Positions 22,224 through 32,066 of a stretch of 64,000 nt of DNA are shown here, piece by piece. The stretch is taken from NCBI RefSeq assembly GCF_023078275.1, contig NC_062985.1, forward strand, positions 310,001 through 374,000, written 5' to 3'. The stretch's first letter is position 1; every line of letters starts with the position of its first letter. This stretch comes from Leguminivora glycinivorella (Eukaryota; Arthropoda; Insecta; Lepidoptera; Tortricidae). Both the position numbers and the translations under genes were made by a program. The notes under the pieces were generated by a model. It worked only from the letters and a program-made list of their open reading frames with translations. It was not told the DNA's origin and made no database searches.

Positions 22224-22535
22224 TAATAAAACATTTTTTTCCATTTTTTATTTTTGCACTTTGTTGGCGTGATTGATATACATATTGGTACCAAATTTCA
22301 GCTTTCTAGTGCTAACGGTTACTGAGATTATCCGCGGACGGACGGACGGACGGACGGACGGACGGACGGACGGACGGACGGACGGACGGACGGACGGACG
22401 GACGGACGGACGGACGGACGGACGGACGGACGGACGGACGGACGGACGGACGGACGGACGGACGGACGGACGGACGGACAGACAGACATGGCGAAACTAT
22501 AAGGGTTCCTAGTTGACTACGGAACCCTAAAAATT
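22224..22535 (-). repeat. GGTTCCG-family repeat, right half
   Basis: Continues the copy begun at 18348: ATAAAACATTTTTTTCC, TTTGTTGGCGTGATTGATAT, the (GGAC)n tract, and AAGGGTTCC to ACGGAACCCTAAAAA. Confidence 0.88.
22336..22479. repeat. (GGAC)n microsatellite, about 36 units
   Basis: A perfect tetranucleotide run inside the GGTTCCG repeat. The equivalent tract in sibling copies has only about 5-10 units (2303, 35330, 42173, 43222). The open frame GRTDGRTD is spurious. Confidence 0.97.
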
Positions 22536-22654
22536 ACGGGAGTCGTGAGATTGTCAGAAAGATTTTCGAGGAAATTATTTATTTTACTTGCCTGCCAGTG
22601 AAAAGTACTCTAGGAATTTTCACGAAAAAAGATTCAAAAACTACCGACGACCTT

Positions 22655-23070
22655 TGACGACCGGTCTGGCGCAATCGGTAGTGACCCTGCCTGCTACGCC
22701 GCGATCCCGGGTTCGAATCCCGGTAAGCGCATTTATTTGTGTGGTGAGCACAGATATTTGCTCCTGAGTCATGGATGTTTTCTATGATGTAGTATTTATA
22801 TCCATACGAGGTAATATTATAAATGGGAAAGTATGTGTGTTCTATTTGTACATCTTTCACGGCAAAACGGAGCGACTAATTGACGTGATTTTTAAGTGGA
22901 GATAGTTGAAGGGATGGAGAGTGACATAGGCTACTTTTTGTCTCTTTCTAACGCAAACGAAGCCGCGGGCAAAAGCTAGCATTATACATATATTATCGTT
23001 GTCAGAGTAACTACCTACAACACGAGCCTTCTTGAGCTTACCGTAAGAATGTCCTGTAATATTTATTTAA
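22655..23070 (+). repeat. tRNA-derived SINE split by another repeat
   Basis: Head GACCGGTCTGGCGCAATCGG and B-box GGGTTCGAATCCCGG lead to TTTTCTATGATGTAG. The copy then resumes at about 22983 with TATTATCGTTGTCAGAGTAA and ends TGTAATATTTATTTA. The inserted block is 22808-22980. Confidence 0.85.
22808..22980 (+). repeat. GCCGCGGGCAAAAGCTAG retroposon-like repeat
   Basis: Starts GAGGTAATATTATAAATGGG and ends CGCGGGCAAAAGCTAGC. It sits inside the tRNA SINE, so it inserted later. Confidence 0.85.
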
Positions 23071-23336
23071 AAACTTGTTTTTCCTACTCACGAGCCCTTT
23101 CCATCTTACTAGGCGGAAAAGCGTCCGTCCCAAATTTAATTTTTCCACTTTGACACTATTTTTCAAACACTTTGTACAACGGTTACAGAGTGGAAAGTAA
23201 GTATGCAAAATAATAGAACATTTTGAGACCATTTTTTTGTCTCTTGTTTTTCATCCTAATTTTTTTTATATCCGAAAGGGCTCGGGATTCTGAGTAGGAA
23301 AAACATAAAAGTCACCTACCTTACAAAAAATTGTGA

Positions 23337-23463
23337 TTGTTCGCTCGAAATTGCCCATCTGGCTCTGTCGCGCCAATACGTAAGAGCGATAGAGATAGAT
23401 AGCTACGAAAGAGATATTATCGCGAGCGTTTCGTGAGCGCTTGTGCATTCGGCTACGCACACT
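23337..23463. mobile_element. TAGCCGAAT-family foldback copy
   Basis: Contains CTGGCTCTGTCGCGCCAATA, the GCGATAGAGATAGATAGC block, and GAGCGTTTCGTGAGCG. It ends GTGCATTCGGCTACGC. It is inverted relative to the 4836 copy. Confidence 0.7.
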
Positions 23464-23624
23464 GGGGGGCATCGGCCAAACCAAACGTCATACGATACGA
23501 TACACGTGCAAAATAGAATTCGTAACTCGTGTCGATTTATCGCCGATCGTTTCGTACTTCCATACACACTTATACCTAAATAAATTAAACATCCTCCTCC
23601 TCCTTTTTACTGTGTATTTAACAC

Positions 23625-23768
23625 AGCAATAGGGAATGTACAAGTTTCTAATGGGGTGGCAACGCGCATGTGACACTCTTTGAGTTGCAGGCGTCCATAG
23701 GTTACGGTGACCGCTTTCCATCAGGCGGGCCGTACGCTTGTTTGCCACTGACGTAGTATAAAAAAAAA
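23625..23768 (-). repeat. retroposon 3-prime block (ACGTAGTATAAAAAAA)
   Basis: Block GTTTCTAATGGGGTGGCAAC ... GGTTACGGTGACCGCTTTCC ... GTTTGCCACTGACGTAGTAT followed by a poly-A-like run. Copies lie at 33955 (inverted), 37390-37532 and 39004 (inverted). The A-run at one end indicates retroposition. Confidence 0.75.
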
Positions 23769-23980
23769 ACATATAAATGTATATCTTTAATTTATTTAGG
23801 TAATTACAAATTTTTTTTTTTTGTATTTGCAGAAAGGGTAAAAATTTATTCAATAAAAAAAAAACAAATTACTTACCTAATTTAGAATAGTTTTATGTAT
23901 GTATCTAAACCAAAAAGGTCCGTGTCGATGTAGGTATCGTACTTACACGCTTGTATTTCAAACATGTATTTCGATCGTTA

Positions 23981-24224
23981 TCCATACTAATATTATAAAT
24001 GGGAAAGTGTGTGTGTCTGTTTGATTGTCCGCCTTTCACAGCAAAACGGAGCGACGTATTGACGTGATTTTTTTAAGTGGAGATAGTTGAAGGGATGGAG
24101 AGTGACATAGGCTACTTTTTGTCTCTTTCTAACCACCCTTTTCCCTAAAATCAGGGGTGAAATTTTATATGGACCATTCCGCAATTTTAGAATATAACGC
24201 GAGCGAAACCGCGGGCAAAATCTA
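23981..24224 (+). repeat. GCCGCGGGCAAAAGCTAG retroposon-like repeat
   Basis: Starts TCCATACTAATATTATAAAT and ends CGAAACCGCGGGCAAAATCT. It is the longest form of this family here. Confidence 0.85.
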
Positions 24225-25400
24225 GTACTTATATAAAGTAATATTTTAAGTGCTTTATAAAAAATGAAAGCGAATAATCTCTCTCAGGAGAATTGGCATC
24301 CATGATTGAATTTTAGTCCCAATCTACAAGATTAGGTATACCGGCCGAAATATATCCTTAGGATTTCTACAAAAAAGTATTATTGTTGAATATAAAACTA
24401 TCATATTTACAAGTTTTTATTTAACTTGCCTTGTTAGTTTGGGTCAAAACGTAGAAGCTAAATTTGACCCACTTCCCGGTTTCCGACTGGCTAAAATTTT
24501 GCACACATGTGTAAATCACATGACAACGCAATATTATGGTGTCATGGAGATGATCTGATGATGGAGCAGAAAGGTGGTCGTAGGAACTCTGTTATGATAC
24601 GTCGTATCCCCATCGATTAAGAGGTTTTTAGAAACGCCTCGGAAAGCAGCAGGTGACTGTTGAAAGAAAGGTACTGGTGATAAAAGCTCGTTCAAAAAAG
24701 TTTTTTTTTTGACAATAAAACTTTTTTTATACTTAGATTACGTAGATATGTATACAATCGCAATCAGAAATATCGTAGCGGTGGATTAATACACAAGTTG
24801 ATACGATACAAGTGCGGAAAAGAGGCAATTAATTGATACGAGTTATGAATTTCCTCTTCCCACATGTATCGTAGGTACGACATTTTTATGTTTTTCATTT
24901 CAGTACATATAGCCCTTTGAAGTTTTGACCTAATAAGAAATGTACCTACTTACATACCTACTACTTTGTGAACCAGTGTACGTGGAAAAAAAACATCCTA
25001 TGATATGTACTGAAAAAATATTATTAAAATGTATCATTTCCTAAGAAAGAATACATATATATGTAGATTTACTTAACTATGTTGCATAGAGTAAAGTGAT
25101 TTTAACTACATAATATATTATAATGTAGTCTTAGTTCAAAAGTACACCATATACGTTGTACAATTCCCATTACTGTATTGTGTGAAGTTATGTAGCTAAG
25201 GTCAAGTCGAATTGGTAACAATGTTAAATCAGTTATTTTAAGAAATGGCTAAACATTGATAACATTTAACCAGCGCAGCAGGTGCATCCCTATCACACTT
25301 TCGAATAGTACGAAATAGACGTCCTGTCGTAATAAAGTTCATCACGCTAGTATGCTAGGCCCGCAGACGTATTCAATTCTTGAAGAGGTATCGCAGATTC
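24225..25400. other. no recognisable gene
   Basis: A segment around 24460-24660 (TTCCCGGTTTCCGACTGGC and CACATGTGTAAATCACATGA) resembles a common lepidopteran interspersed repeat, but no second copy occurs in this window. CGATACAAGTGCGGAAAAG at about 24807 is related to the 49319 foldback family. No coding motif was seen. Confidence 0.4.
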
Positions 25401-25712
25401 AGATTTAATTCAGATTTAATAATTTATTCATGTGTGTTTACATAATTATCTACATAAGTAATACATAAATTCTAAAATAATATTAAAAAATCTATGTAGA
25501 TTTTACCACGAAATGGTCCCGCCTCAGCATAAATCCTGACCCAGGAGTCTGTGCTGATCATCCGGCGAGACTAGATTGTGGGCTACGAACGCAGCTGTAC
25601 GGCCTACCCTTCCGAAACACAGCCAGCGGCGTGTTCTTTACCTCGTATGTACCTAACTACAAGAAGTAGGAGACAGGCAGCTGCTTCTGTAGATAATGTT
25701 CTGCCTTTACTA
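25400..25712 (-). repeat. probable reversed LINE 3-prime end
   Basis: A duplicated word (TTCAGATTTAA) followed by an AT-rich leader and the GC-rich body GGTCCCGCCTCAGCATAAAT looks like a LINE tail read backwards. No protein match could be made. Confidence 0.35.
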
Positions 25713-26690
25713 TTTACATACATACATATAATCACGCCTGTATCCCATAAAGGGGTAGGCAGAGCAGAGCACATGAATTAGTCAAGTTTCAGTGCCACTC
25801 TTGGCAAAAAGAGGTGGAAATAAATCCCAATTGTGACATTGCAGTGACAGGTTGCCAGCGGGTGTGTAATGATTGGTATAACTTTTTTTGGTATAGTAAC
25901 ATTTGATATAACAATATTTGGTATATTTTTAAGGGATATAATCACTCATTTGACATAATTAACATTTGGTATAACCACAAAAGATCTACTTTTATTTTGC
26001 AGAATCATTATTTCGTATAACAATTATTTATAATAACCGCAATATGGTATAACTATCTATTGATATACGACTAGTATAATATAAATAGCAAACAGTATAA
26101 AACATTTCATGAATTAATTTTATTATTTTTTTAAGGGATCACAGTTCTAACCTAACCTAACCTACTTTTCTGACAGTAGATGTGTTTAAGGGTCACAGTT
26201 CTAACCTAACCTAACCTATTTTTTTGGTAGCAGCGCGTTGTGTGTAGAGGTCACAGTTCTAAGCTAATCTACTTTTCTGGTAAATGATGGATCTAATTTA
26301 TTGTACATTTTTTTTATTCTAACTGTGCTTTAGAAAGAATTAATTTGTGTTATACAATTTATTTATTATCGGAAATAAGCATTATACTAAAAGTATGTTA
26401 TAATGAATGTTTTTCGAAAAAATGATCATTATATTAAATAAGAATTATACAATTTGTTAGTATATTATTTGTTGTTATATGATTCAATAATTATATCAAA
26501 TGATCGTTATAACGACTAAAAATATATCAAAAAAAGTTATATCGATCGATACGCACCCGTTGCCAGCCTGTCGCCTACGCCACAATTTAACCCATTTCCC
26601 GCAGCCGACTTCTACGACACCCACAGGAAGAGAGGATGGTGAAATTCTTAACCCTTCACCACACGGATCACGGATTTTCACCCTATCTAG
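25713..26690 (-). repeat. (CATA)n-tailed retroposon interrupted by element C
   Basis: Starts CATACATACATATAATCACG and GCCTGTATCCCATAAAGG, reaches GACAGGTTGCCAGC, and resumes after 26558 with GTTGCCAGCCTGTCGCCTAC, AATTTAACCCATTTCCC and GGTGAAATTCTTAACCC. It matches 5912-6135. Confidence 0.75.
25860..26558. mobile_element. 0.7-kb non-autonomous DNA transposon with 9-bp target duplication (element C)
   Basis: The left end GGGTGTGTAATGATTGGTAT and inverted right end GGGTGCGTATCGATCGATAT both run into AACTTTTTTTG. GTTGCCAGC flanks both sides (25851-25859 and 26559-26567). The interior repeats the word TTTGGTATAAC and variants in opposite orientations from each end. A central part holds three CTAACCTAACC-type patches (26150-26215). 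It resembles elements A and B in organisation but not in sequence. Confidence 0.88.
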
Positions 26691-26934
26691 CCAGTTCACA
26701 AACACAACAGAAGCGGTGTTACACAGTCGCATAGCCAAGGAGTTGGCTCGCTGCCCCGCCAGCCAGTCTGGCTAGCGAGGCGCCTCTCTGCAGTTATTTC
26801 ACTGATACCACGATTATCGGGGAACGGACTGTTATTTGACGCGAATACGGGGGCACACCTTGCTTTACATTCCAAACAATAGCATGTATACAAGACCAAA
26901 CATTATACAAGATGAAATATAACCTAACCTAACC

Positions 26935-27098
26935 ACAAAATTAAAATTTTGAAAAAACCCCCGACCGTGACATAGTGGACCGATTTTCATGAAACATGGC
27001 TAAGAACACTCCCGACTAACTCAGCTTTCAGACAAAAAAAACTAAATCAAAATCGGTTCATCCGTTCGGGAGCTACGATGCCACAGACAGACACACAC

Positions 27099-27137
<39 letters not shown>

Positions 27138-27208
27138 TACACACAGACGGACAGACAGACAGACACGTCAAACTTATAACACCCCTTCGTTTTTGCGTCG
27201 GGGGTTAA
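26935..27208 (+). repeat. CCCCCGAC-family repeat
   Basis: Full copy from CCACAAAATTAAAATTTTG to GCGTCGGGGGTTAAAA, with a long (CAGA)n tract. Confidence 0.85.
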
Positions 27209-27209
27209 A

Positions 27210-27441
27210 AAAGGACCGTTCAAACTTTGCATATCATATCACTTTTGAGGTCATAATGTACAACTTTTATACCAATTAGGACCAAGGCTGAATTCGCCAA
27301 AATTTGGCTGTCCCATAGAAATGAGCGGTATCATGATAGTCGACATGTATGAAACAACCAATTTTTTGCGATTTCAGCCCCGTAAAAAAATTTGTTTATT
27401 ATGACCTCAGAAGTCGCTATGCGAAGTTTTAACGGTCCTTT
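27210..27441. mobile_element. 232-bp foldback MITE, AAGGACCGTT termini
   Basis: Left arm AAGGACCGTTCAAACTTTGC and right arm GCGAAGTTTTAACGGTCCTT are inverted complements, with TGAGGTCATAAT inside both arms. It abuts the CCCCCGAC repeat. Confidence 0.75.
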
Positions 27442-27459
27442 TTATTTCACCCCGTATCT

Positions 27460-27734
27460 CAGCAATTCCCGTCAACTTTGTACAATGCCACGTCAGCAAA
27501 TTTTAATTGATCCTATTTTGTTACCAACATTTAGTAATATAATTTTACTTTCGTAAGATATATACAGGATAATTGTTATAATTAAGAAAATATAGATACT
27601 AGAGAACCTTAATGACGAAATAAAACTTAATAAAATCTCAATTAATCAACAAAATCTTGGTAACAAAATAGGAATTAATAAAAACAAATTTAACTTTTCC
27701 CTTAATTTTTGTACAAAGTTGACGGGAATTGCTG
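27460..27734. mobile_element. 275-bp MITE with 26-bp perfect inverted ends
   Basis: CAGCAATTCCCGTCAACTTT and its inverse TTGACGGGAATTGCTG, with TTGTACAA extending both arms. ATCT flanks it on both sides (27456-27459 and 27735-27738), a probable 4-bp target duplication. The interior also holds inverted TGGTAACAAAATAGGA-like words. Confidence 0.8.
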
Positions 27735-27738
27735 ATCT

Positions 27739-28104
27739 ACGAGACCATGATTGAAACATAATATTTTATGAACAATTATTATTTTCACCTATTTTCCCAA
27801 AGTGACACTATACTAGACTAGACTAAATTATATATAAATAATATTCATTTCACAACGATTACAGTGCACATTTCATCAGTGTCAATTTGTAATATACGAT
27901 ATACATTACGATACAAGTGTGATAAATATGAAATTCGAAAAGAGGGCCGAGAAATTAAAACACGAACGTAATGTTTTAAATCGACTCAAGTTTCGATTAC
28001 TTATTCGCACATATGGCCCTTTAAAATTTTGACACGGTTGCGTAATGAGTTCATTATCTAACAAGTGCGGTATTACAGCGCCATTATATTATGTACTGTA
28101 AAAA
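27739..28104. other. no gene; fragment of the CGATACAAGTG family
   Basis: ATTACGATACAAGTGTGATA and GAAAAGAGGGCC near 27900-27950 are related to the 49319 foldback. The rest is unrecognised. Confidence 0.4.
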
Positions 28105-28190
28105 AACTCCTGATCATCATCATCCTCCTTGAGTTATCTCGGCATTTGCCCGGCTCATACGAGCCTGGGGTCCACTTTCTAAAAAAACTT
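28105..28190 (-). repeat. LINE 3-prime end with (ATC)n tail
   Basis: Blocks CATCATCATCCTCCTTGAG and GAGCCTGGGGTCCACTTTC recur at 36505-36590 and, inverted, at 40336-40395. An ATC/GAT run at the terminus fits an RTE-like LINE end. Confidence 0.65.
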
Positions 28191-28326
28191 CTGATATCCA
28201 TACTAATATTATAAAATTACTAGCTTTTACCCGCGGCTTCGCCCGCGTAATAAAAGTATTCTTATTGAAACGTTTACAAAAAATAAGATTTTCATTTGGA
28301 TCCGTAGGTTTCTTTGTAAATACATC

Positions 28327-28665
28327 ATCACCATTCCCTTGCCCTTTTCCCATTATTTGGGGTCGGCGCAGCAGATCATCTTCCTCCATTTCTCTCTATC
28401 AACCGTCATTTCCATACTAATACCTTTCACTCTCATATCGTTGTTCACACATTCCATCCATCTTTTTTAGGCCTTCCACTACCATTGTATCCATCCACTT
28501 TCATATCTACCACTCGTTTTATAACATTGCTTTCATCCCTCCGCATTACATGCCCATACCATGCTAATCTACTTCCTCTCAATTTCTCTGTCACTGGTGC
28601 TACTTTCAGGCTTCCTCTTATATACTCATTCCGAATCCTATCCAGTCTTGTCGCACCACACATCC
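28327..28665 (-). pseudogene. 5-prime-truncated RTE-like LINE insertion with 9-bp duplication
   Basis: Absent from the sister copy at 58300. Flanked by AAATACATC at 28318-28326 and 28666-28674. The minus strand encodes ATRLDRIRNEYIRGSLKVAP and LRGSRLAWYGHVMRRDES, the C-terminus of an RTE/Jockey-like reverse transcriptase, then a 3-prime UTR ending in GATGATG. The RT core is missing, so it is dead on arrival. The small ORF on the opposite strand is its shadow. Confidence 0.85.
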
Positions 28666-29274
28666 AAATACATCTGTCCGCGATTATTTCGATTAAGGTA
28701 AAGCGGGACAATTCTCGACTGGGGGGCCATTGTAACTGATCTATTTGCTGTACGGTCCGGTTTTGGCTGACTGTACCTTACACATATTACTATTGTTTTT
28801 AAATAAATTCTTGCAATGATTGTAGAATTGTTACACAGCGACCACAGCGTAGGTAGTAGGTACGAGTATGTATGTCAGTTTAATATGTTATACGCGATTA
28901 AGTCCCGGTTTTTAAAAATAAAAATAATTAGGTACGAATATGTATGTATTTTAAATATATAAATATTTATACTGGGGAAACTTCATACAACCCACATAGC
29001 CAGTATCTCGACGCTATGGTCGGTAGGGTAAAAAGTACTTCCTTGCATTATCGCTTAATTTTTTTTTCCATTTTGCTTATACTTATTGCAAACGTAAACA
29101 TATAAAAGGCAAGCAAAACAACGATCTTCTCACAGCACATTGAATGTAATAGTTATTAGGGATGCAGGATACTCGCCGATGCCTACTTACTAATCCCTTC
29201 CCACTGAGCCACCTGCATTTTACACTGCCTAGATATCGATTGCAGACCGATTATTCCGACCCCAATCCCTATTC

Positions 29275-29722
29275 TTATCCCCGTTCCTATCTCTATCTTT
29301 GTCCCCGTCCCCGTCCCGTCCCTGTCGCCGTCCCTCCCCTATCCCTATCCCCGTCGCCGTCCCTCCCCTATCCCTATCCCCGTCCCCGTTCCATATTTTT
29401 ATCCCTATCCCTATCCCTATCCCTATCCCGATCCCGATCCCGATCCCGATCCCGATCCCGATCCCGATCCCGATCCCTATCCCGATCCCGATCCCGATCC
29501 CGATCCCGATCCCGATCCCGATCCCGATCCCGATCCCGATCCCTATCCCTATCCCGATCCCTATCCCTATCCCTATCCCTATCCTTATCCCGATCCCGAT
29601 CCCTATCCCGATCCCGATCCCGATCCCGATCCCGATCCCTATCCCTATCCCTATCCCGATCCCTATCCCTATCCCGATCCCTATCCCTATCCCTAACCCT
29701 ATCCCGTTCCTGTGCCCGTCCT

Positions 29723-29814
<92 letters not shown>

Positions 29815-29840
29815 GACCTGTCCCTGTCCTTGCCCCTGTC
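29275..29840. repeat. hexanucleotide array CCCTAT / CCCGAT / CCCTGT
   Basis: About 90 hexamers in blocks: mixed CCCTAT and CCCGAT up to about 29700, then CCCTGT to 29815. Frames stay open as PIPIPI or SRSRSL, which explains the long spurious ORFs. The right sister (57395-57785) has CCCTAT and CCCTGT blocks but essentially no CCCGAT. Confidence 0.95.
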
Positions 29841-30859
29841 AAATTATCATGCTAGGAGGTGAACTTTGAAAAATCCTTTCTTAGTGCTCCTCTAAGGAAC
29901 TTCCGTGTCAATTTGAAATCTCTTGAACCAGAAGTAAAAGATAAAAACTAAAGCTATACTTATGGCTATTTTGGATATTTTAACCCCATTGCACAACAAC
30001 AGGGGAGAAAATTTCTTTTCCACCTCATTAGATTTTAAAATAGTTGTATTTATCGTGATCAGCGACCCGATAAACCATAAAAACGATACACATATTGTGT
30101 TTTTGACTTAAGGGTCAAATTTTCAAAAATCCTGAAACATGTATTTAGTCATATGTCTTTAGGAATCCTCCTGTGAAGTTTCGAATAAAATAGTCAAACT
30201 AATCTTGTTTCCCCATACAAACTTTGAACCCCCATTTCACCCTTTTAAGAGGAGAATTTTGAAAAATCCTTTCTTAGTGCTCCTCTACGCCATATAAGGA
30301 ACCTGTGTGCCAAATTTGAATTCTCTAGGACCAGCGGTTTCGGCTGTGTGTTGATATGTCAATCAGTCAGTCAATATCTTCTTTTATATATTCAAACCCC
30401 ATTGCACCACAACAGGGGAGAAGGTATTTCACTTCCGCCTCGTTAGATTTTAAAAACGTTGTATTTATCGTGATCAGCGACCCGATAAACCATAAAAACG
30501 ATACCCATATTGATTTTTTGACTTTATCACCCCCTTTTCACCCTTTTAGGGATTAAATTTTCAAAAAACCTGAAACACGTATTCAGTCATATGTCTTAAG
30601 GAATCTTCCTGTGAAGTTTCGAATAAAATAGTCAAACTAATCTTGTTTCCCCATACAAACTTTGAACCCCCATTTGACCCCCTTAGGAGGTGAATTTTGG
30701 AAAATCCTTTCTTAGTGCTCCTCTACACTATATAAGGAACCTACGTGCCAAATTTGAAATCTCTAGGACCAGCGGTTTCGGCTGTGCGTTGATATGTCAG
30801 TCAGTCAGTCAGTCAGTCAGTCAGTCAGTCAGTCAGCTTCTTCTTTTATATATTTAGAT

Positions 30860-31068
30860 ATAATAAACTAAGACTAAACTTAAATGCTAGCTAATTTCTA
30901 AAATAGGCCCTTGTGGCATTGTACCAAGGATACTGGCGACATTTCCTCGCTGTATCGCAATGCTGATACGTTGTGTGAGGAAGAAGCCGGCTCTTCGGTC
31001 ACCAGTTACCTCAATCAGACGCTTCGCGATTTCTGTGAACAACTTGTTCACGCTGGGACCCCATGGAA
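30860..31068 (-). pseudogene. 3-prime fragment of an RLE-type LINE related to 52857-55875
   Basis: Coding part 30905-31068 on the minus strand reads PWGPSVNKLFTEIAKRLIE and then TQRISIAIQRGNVASILGT. This parallels the C-terminus of the large LINE (FKELAKRLIDASGDRKAG and AQRIGIAVQRGNAASLLGT). It is a diverged family member truncated at its 5-prime side, with a short AT-rich 3-prime UTR that abuts the end of the 28219-30859 repeat. I judged it by motif order; it is too short to show RT or endonuclease centres. Confidence 0.8.
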
Positions 31069-31124
31069 TTAATAATAATATAATTATGTAAATATGTTCA
31101 TGTAAATAAAGAATTTTTCCATAT

Positions 31125-31245
31125 TACAAATGGAAAAGTGTGTGTGTCTGTTTGTTTGTCCATCTTTCACAGCAAAACGGAGCGACGAATTGATGTGATT
31201 TTTTAAGTGGAGATAGTTGAAGGAATGGAGAGTGACAAAAAGTTT
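31125..31245 (+). repeat. partial GCCGCGGGCAAAAGCTAG-family repeat
   Basis: Starts ATTACAAATGGAAAAGTGTG and keeps the GGAGCGACGAATTGATG block, but stops before the GCCGCGGGC end. Confidence 0.75.
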
Positions 31246-31496
31246 GTTAATAATTTGCTCGCTCCGATATATGACACGGCGACTGAATATAAATAGATTT
31301 GTAATGTCTACGTTTCTTTTAGGTATAAACTAACCACAAATGCAGCTAAGGTTTGTCAGTTTTTCATATTTCAGCAAACAAAGCATGTACGTCGAACACA
31401 CCTGACGCGGCGTCCCATTGTTCTATCTTACCTGAAAAATGGGAGACCTGCAACCTGGGACAGCATTCGGAAATAAAACCTAGCTGAATTTAGACC

Positions 31497-31617
31497 TGGG
31501 GCCCGTTTCTCGAAAGGTACAAGTCTTGTATTACAAATGTGTCTCCATGACAACCCATACGATTTGACAGTTTGCGCACTTGTAATACAAGGCTTGTACC
31601 TTTCGAGAAACGGGCCC
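31497..31617. mobile_element. foldback MITE, GGGCCCGTTTCTCGAAAGG, copy 1
   Basis: Inverted arms GGGCCCGTTTCTCGAAAGG and CCTTTCGAGAAACGGGCCC surround a short loop with ACCCATACGATTTGACAG. It is directly followed by copy 2. Confidence 0.85.
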
Positions 31618-31764
31618 CTGGGGCGCGTTTCTCGAAAGGTACAAGCCTTGTATTACAAGTGCGCGAACTGTCAAATCGTATGGGTTGTCATGGAAACCCA
31701 TACGATTTGACAGTTCGCGCACTTGTAATACAAGGCTTGTACCTTTCGAGAAACGGGCCCCAGG
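31617..31764. mobile_element. foldback MITE, GGGCCCGTTTCTCGAAAGG, copy 2
   Basis: Near-perfect palindrome, with arms longer than copy 1 and almost no loop (GGTTGTCATGGAAACCC at the centre). Confidence 0.88.
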
Positions 31765-31895
31765 GGGGTTACCATGACGTACTAAAGACGTTCAGTTTAG
31801 GTTGAGAGAAAGGGACACAGCTATAGCAGTTACATAGCTCCGTCCCTCTCTCTCAACCTAAACTGAACGGCTTTAGCACGTCATGGTAACCCCCC
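31763..31895. mobile_element. foldback MITE, GGGGGGTTACCATGACGT
   Basis: Arms GGGGTTACCATGACGTAC and its inverse, with CAGTTTAGGTTGAGAGA inside both. It shares its first G-run with the end of the neighbouring element. Confidence 0.82.
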
Positions 31896-31897
31896 AG

Positions 31898-32008
31898 CAA
31901 GTTATTGCTGCAAGTTTTCAGACGCAACTATAGGTAAGAGTGAGTGGCAAATATCTGCATTTCTTTCTTGCCCATACTTCTATCTCAAAACTTGCAGCAA
32001 TAAACTTA
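31898..32008. mobile_element. imperfect foldback, GTTATTGCTGCAAGTTTT
   Basis: Left arm AGTTATTGCTGCAAGTTTT and right arm AAAACTTGCAGCAATAAACT. It is the fourth foldback in a row. Confidence 0.7.
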
Positions 32009-32066
32009 GCTTAATTGCATATTGTCGTAGGTACCAAAAACTCACCTTTATTATGACGTGTTGCCG

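Larger units (their letters stand above)
28219..30859 (+). repeat. 2.6-kb composite repeat, left copy of an inverted pair
   Basis: Starts ACTAGCTTTTACCCGCGGC and ends CTTTTATATATTTAGAT. It aligns in order with the reverse complement of 55876-58400. Contents are a unique-looking 0.9-kb leader, a hexanucleotide array (29275-29840), then two tandem units of about 0.4 kb, each ending in a (CAGT)n-type tract. It contains one extra insertion (28327-28665) that the right copy lacks. Ends resembling a common retroposon suggest a mobile family rather than a host gene. The 187- and 235-codon ORFs are microsatellite artefacts. Confidence 0.85.

Noticed and set aside
23488..23853. 121-codon minus-strand ORF
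   Set aside because: It spans two different dispersed repeats (the 49319-family fragment and the GTAGTATAAAA block).
26140..26220. CCTAACCTAACC runs considered as insect telomeric (TTAGG)n repeats
   Set aside because: Only two or three units per patch, embedded in element C. No array.
29162..29869. SR-repeat and PI-repeat ORFs of 235 and 187 codons
   Set aside because: Hexanucleotide repeats keep frames open. The sister at 57395 gives different repeat proteins, showing no coding constraint.
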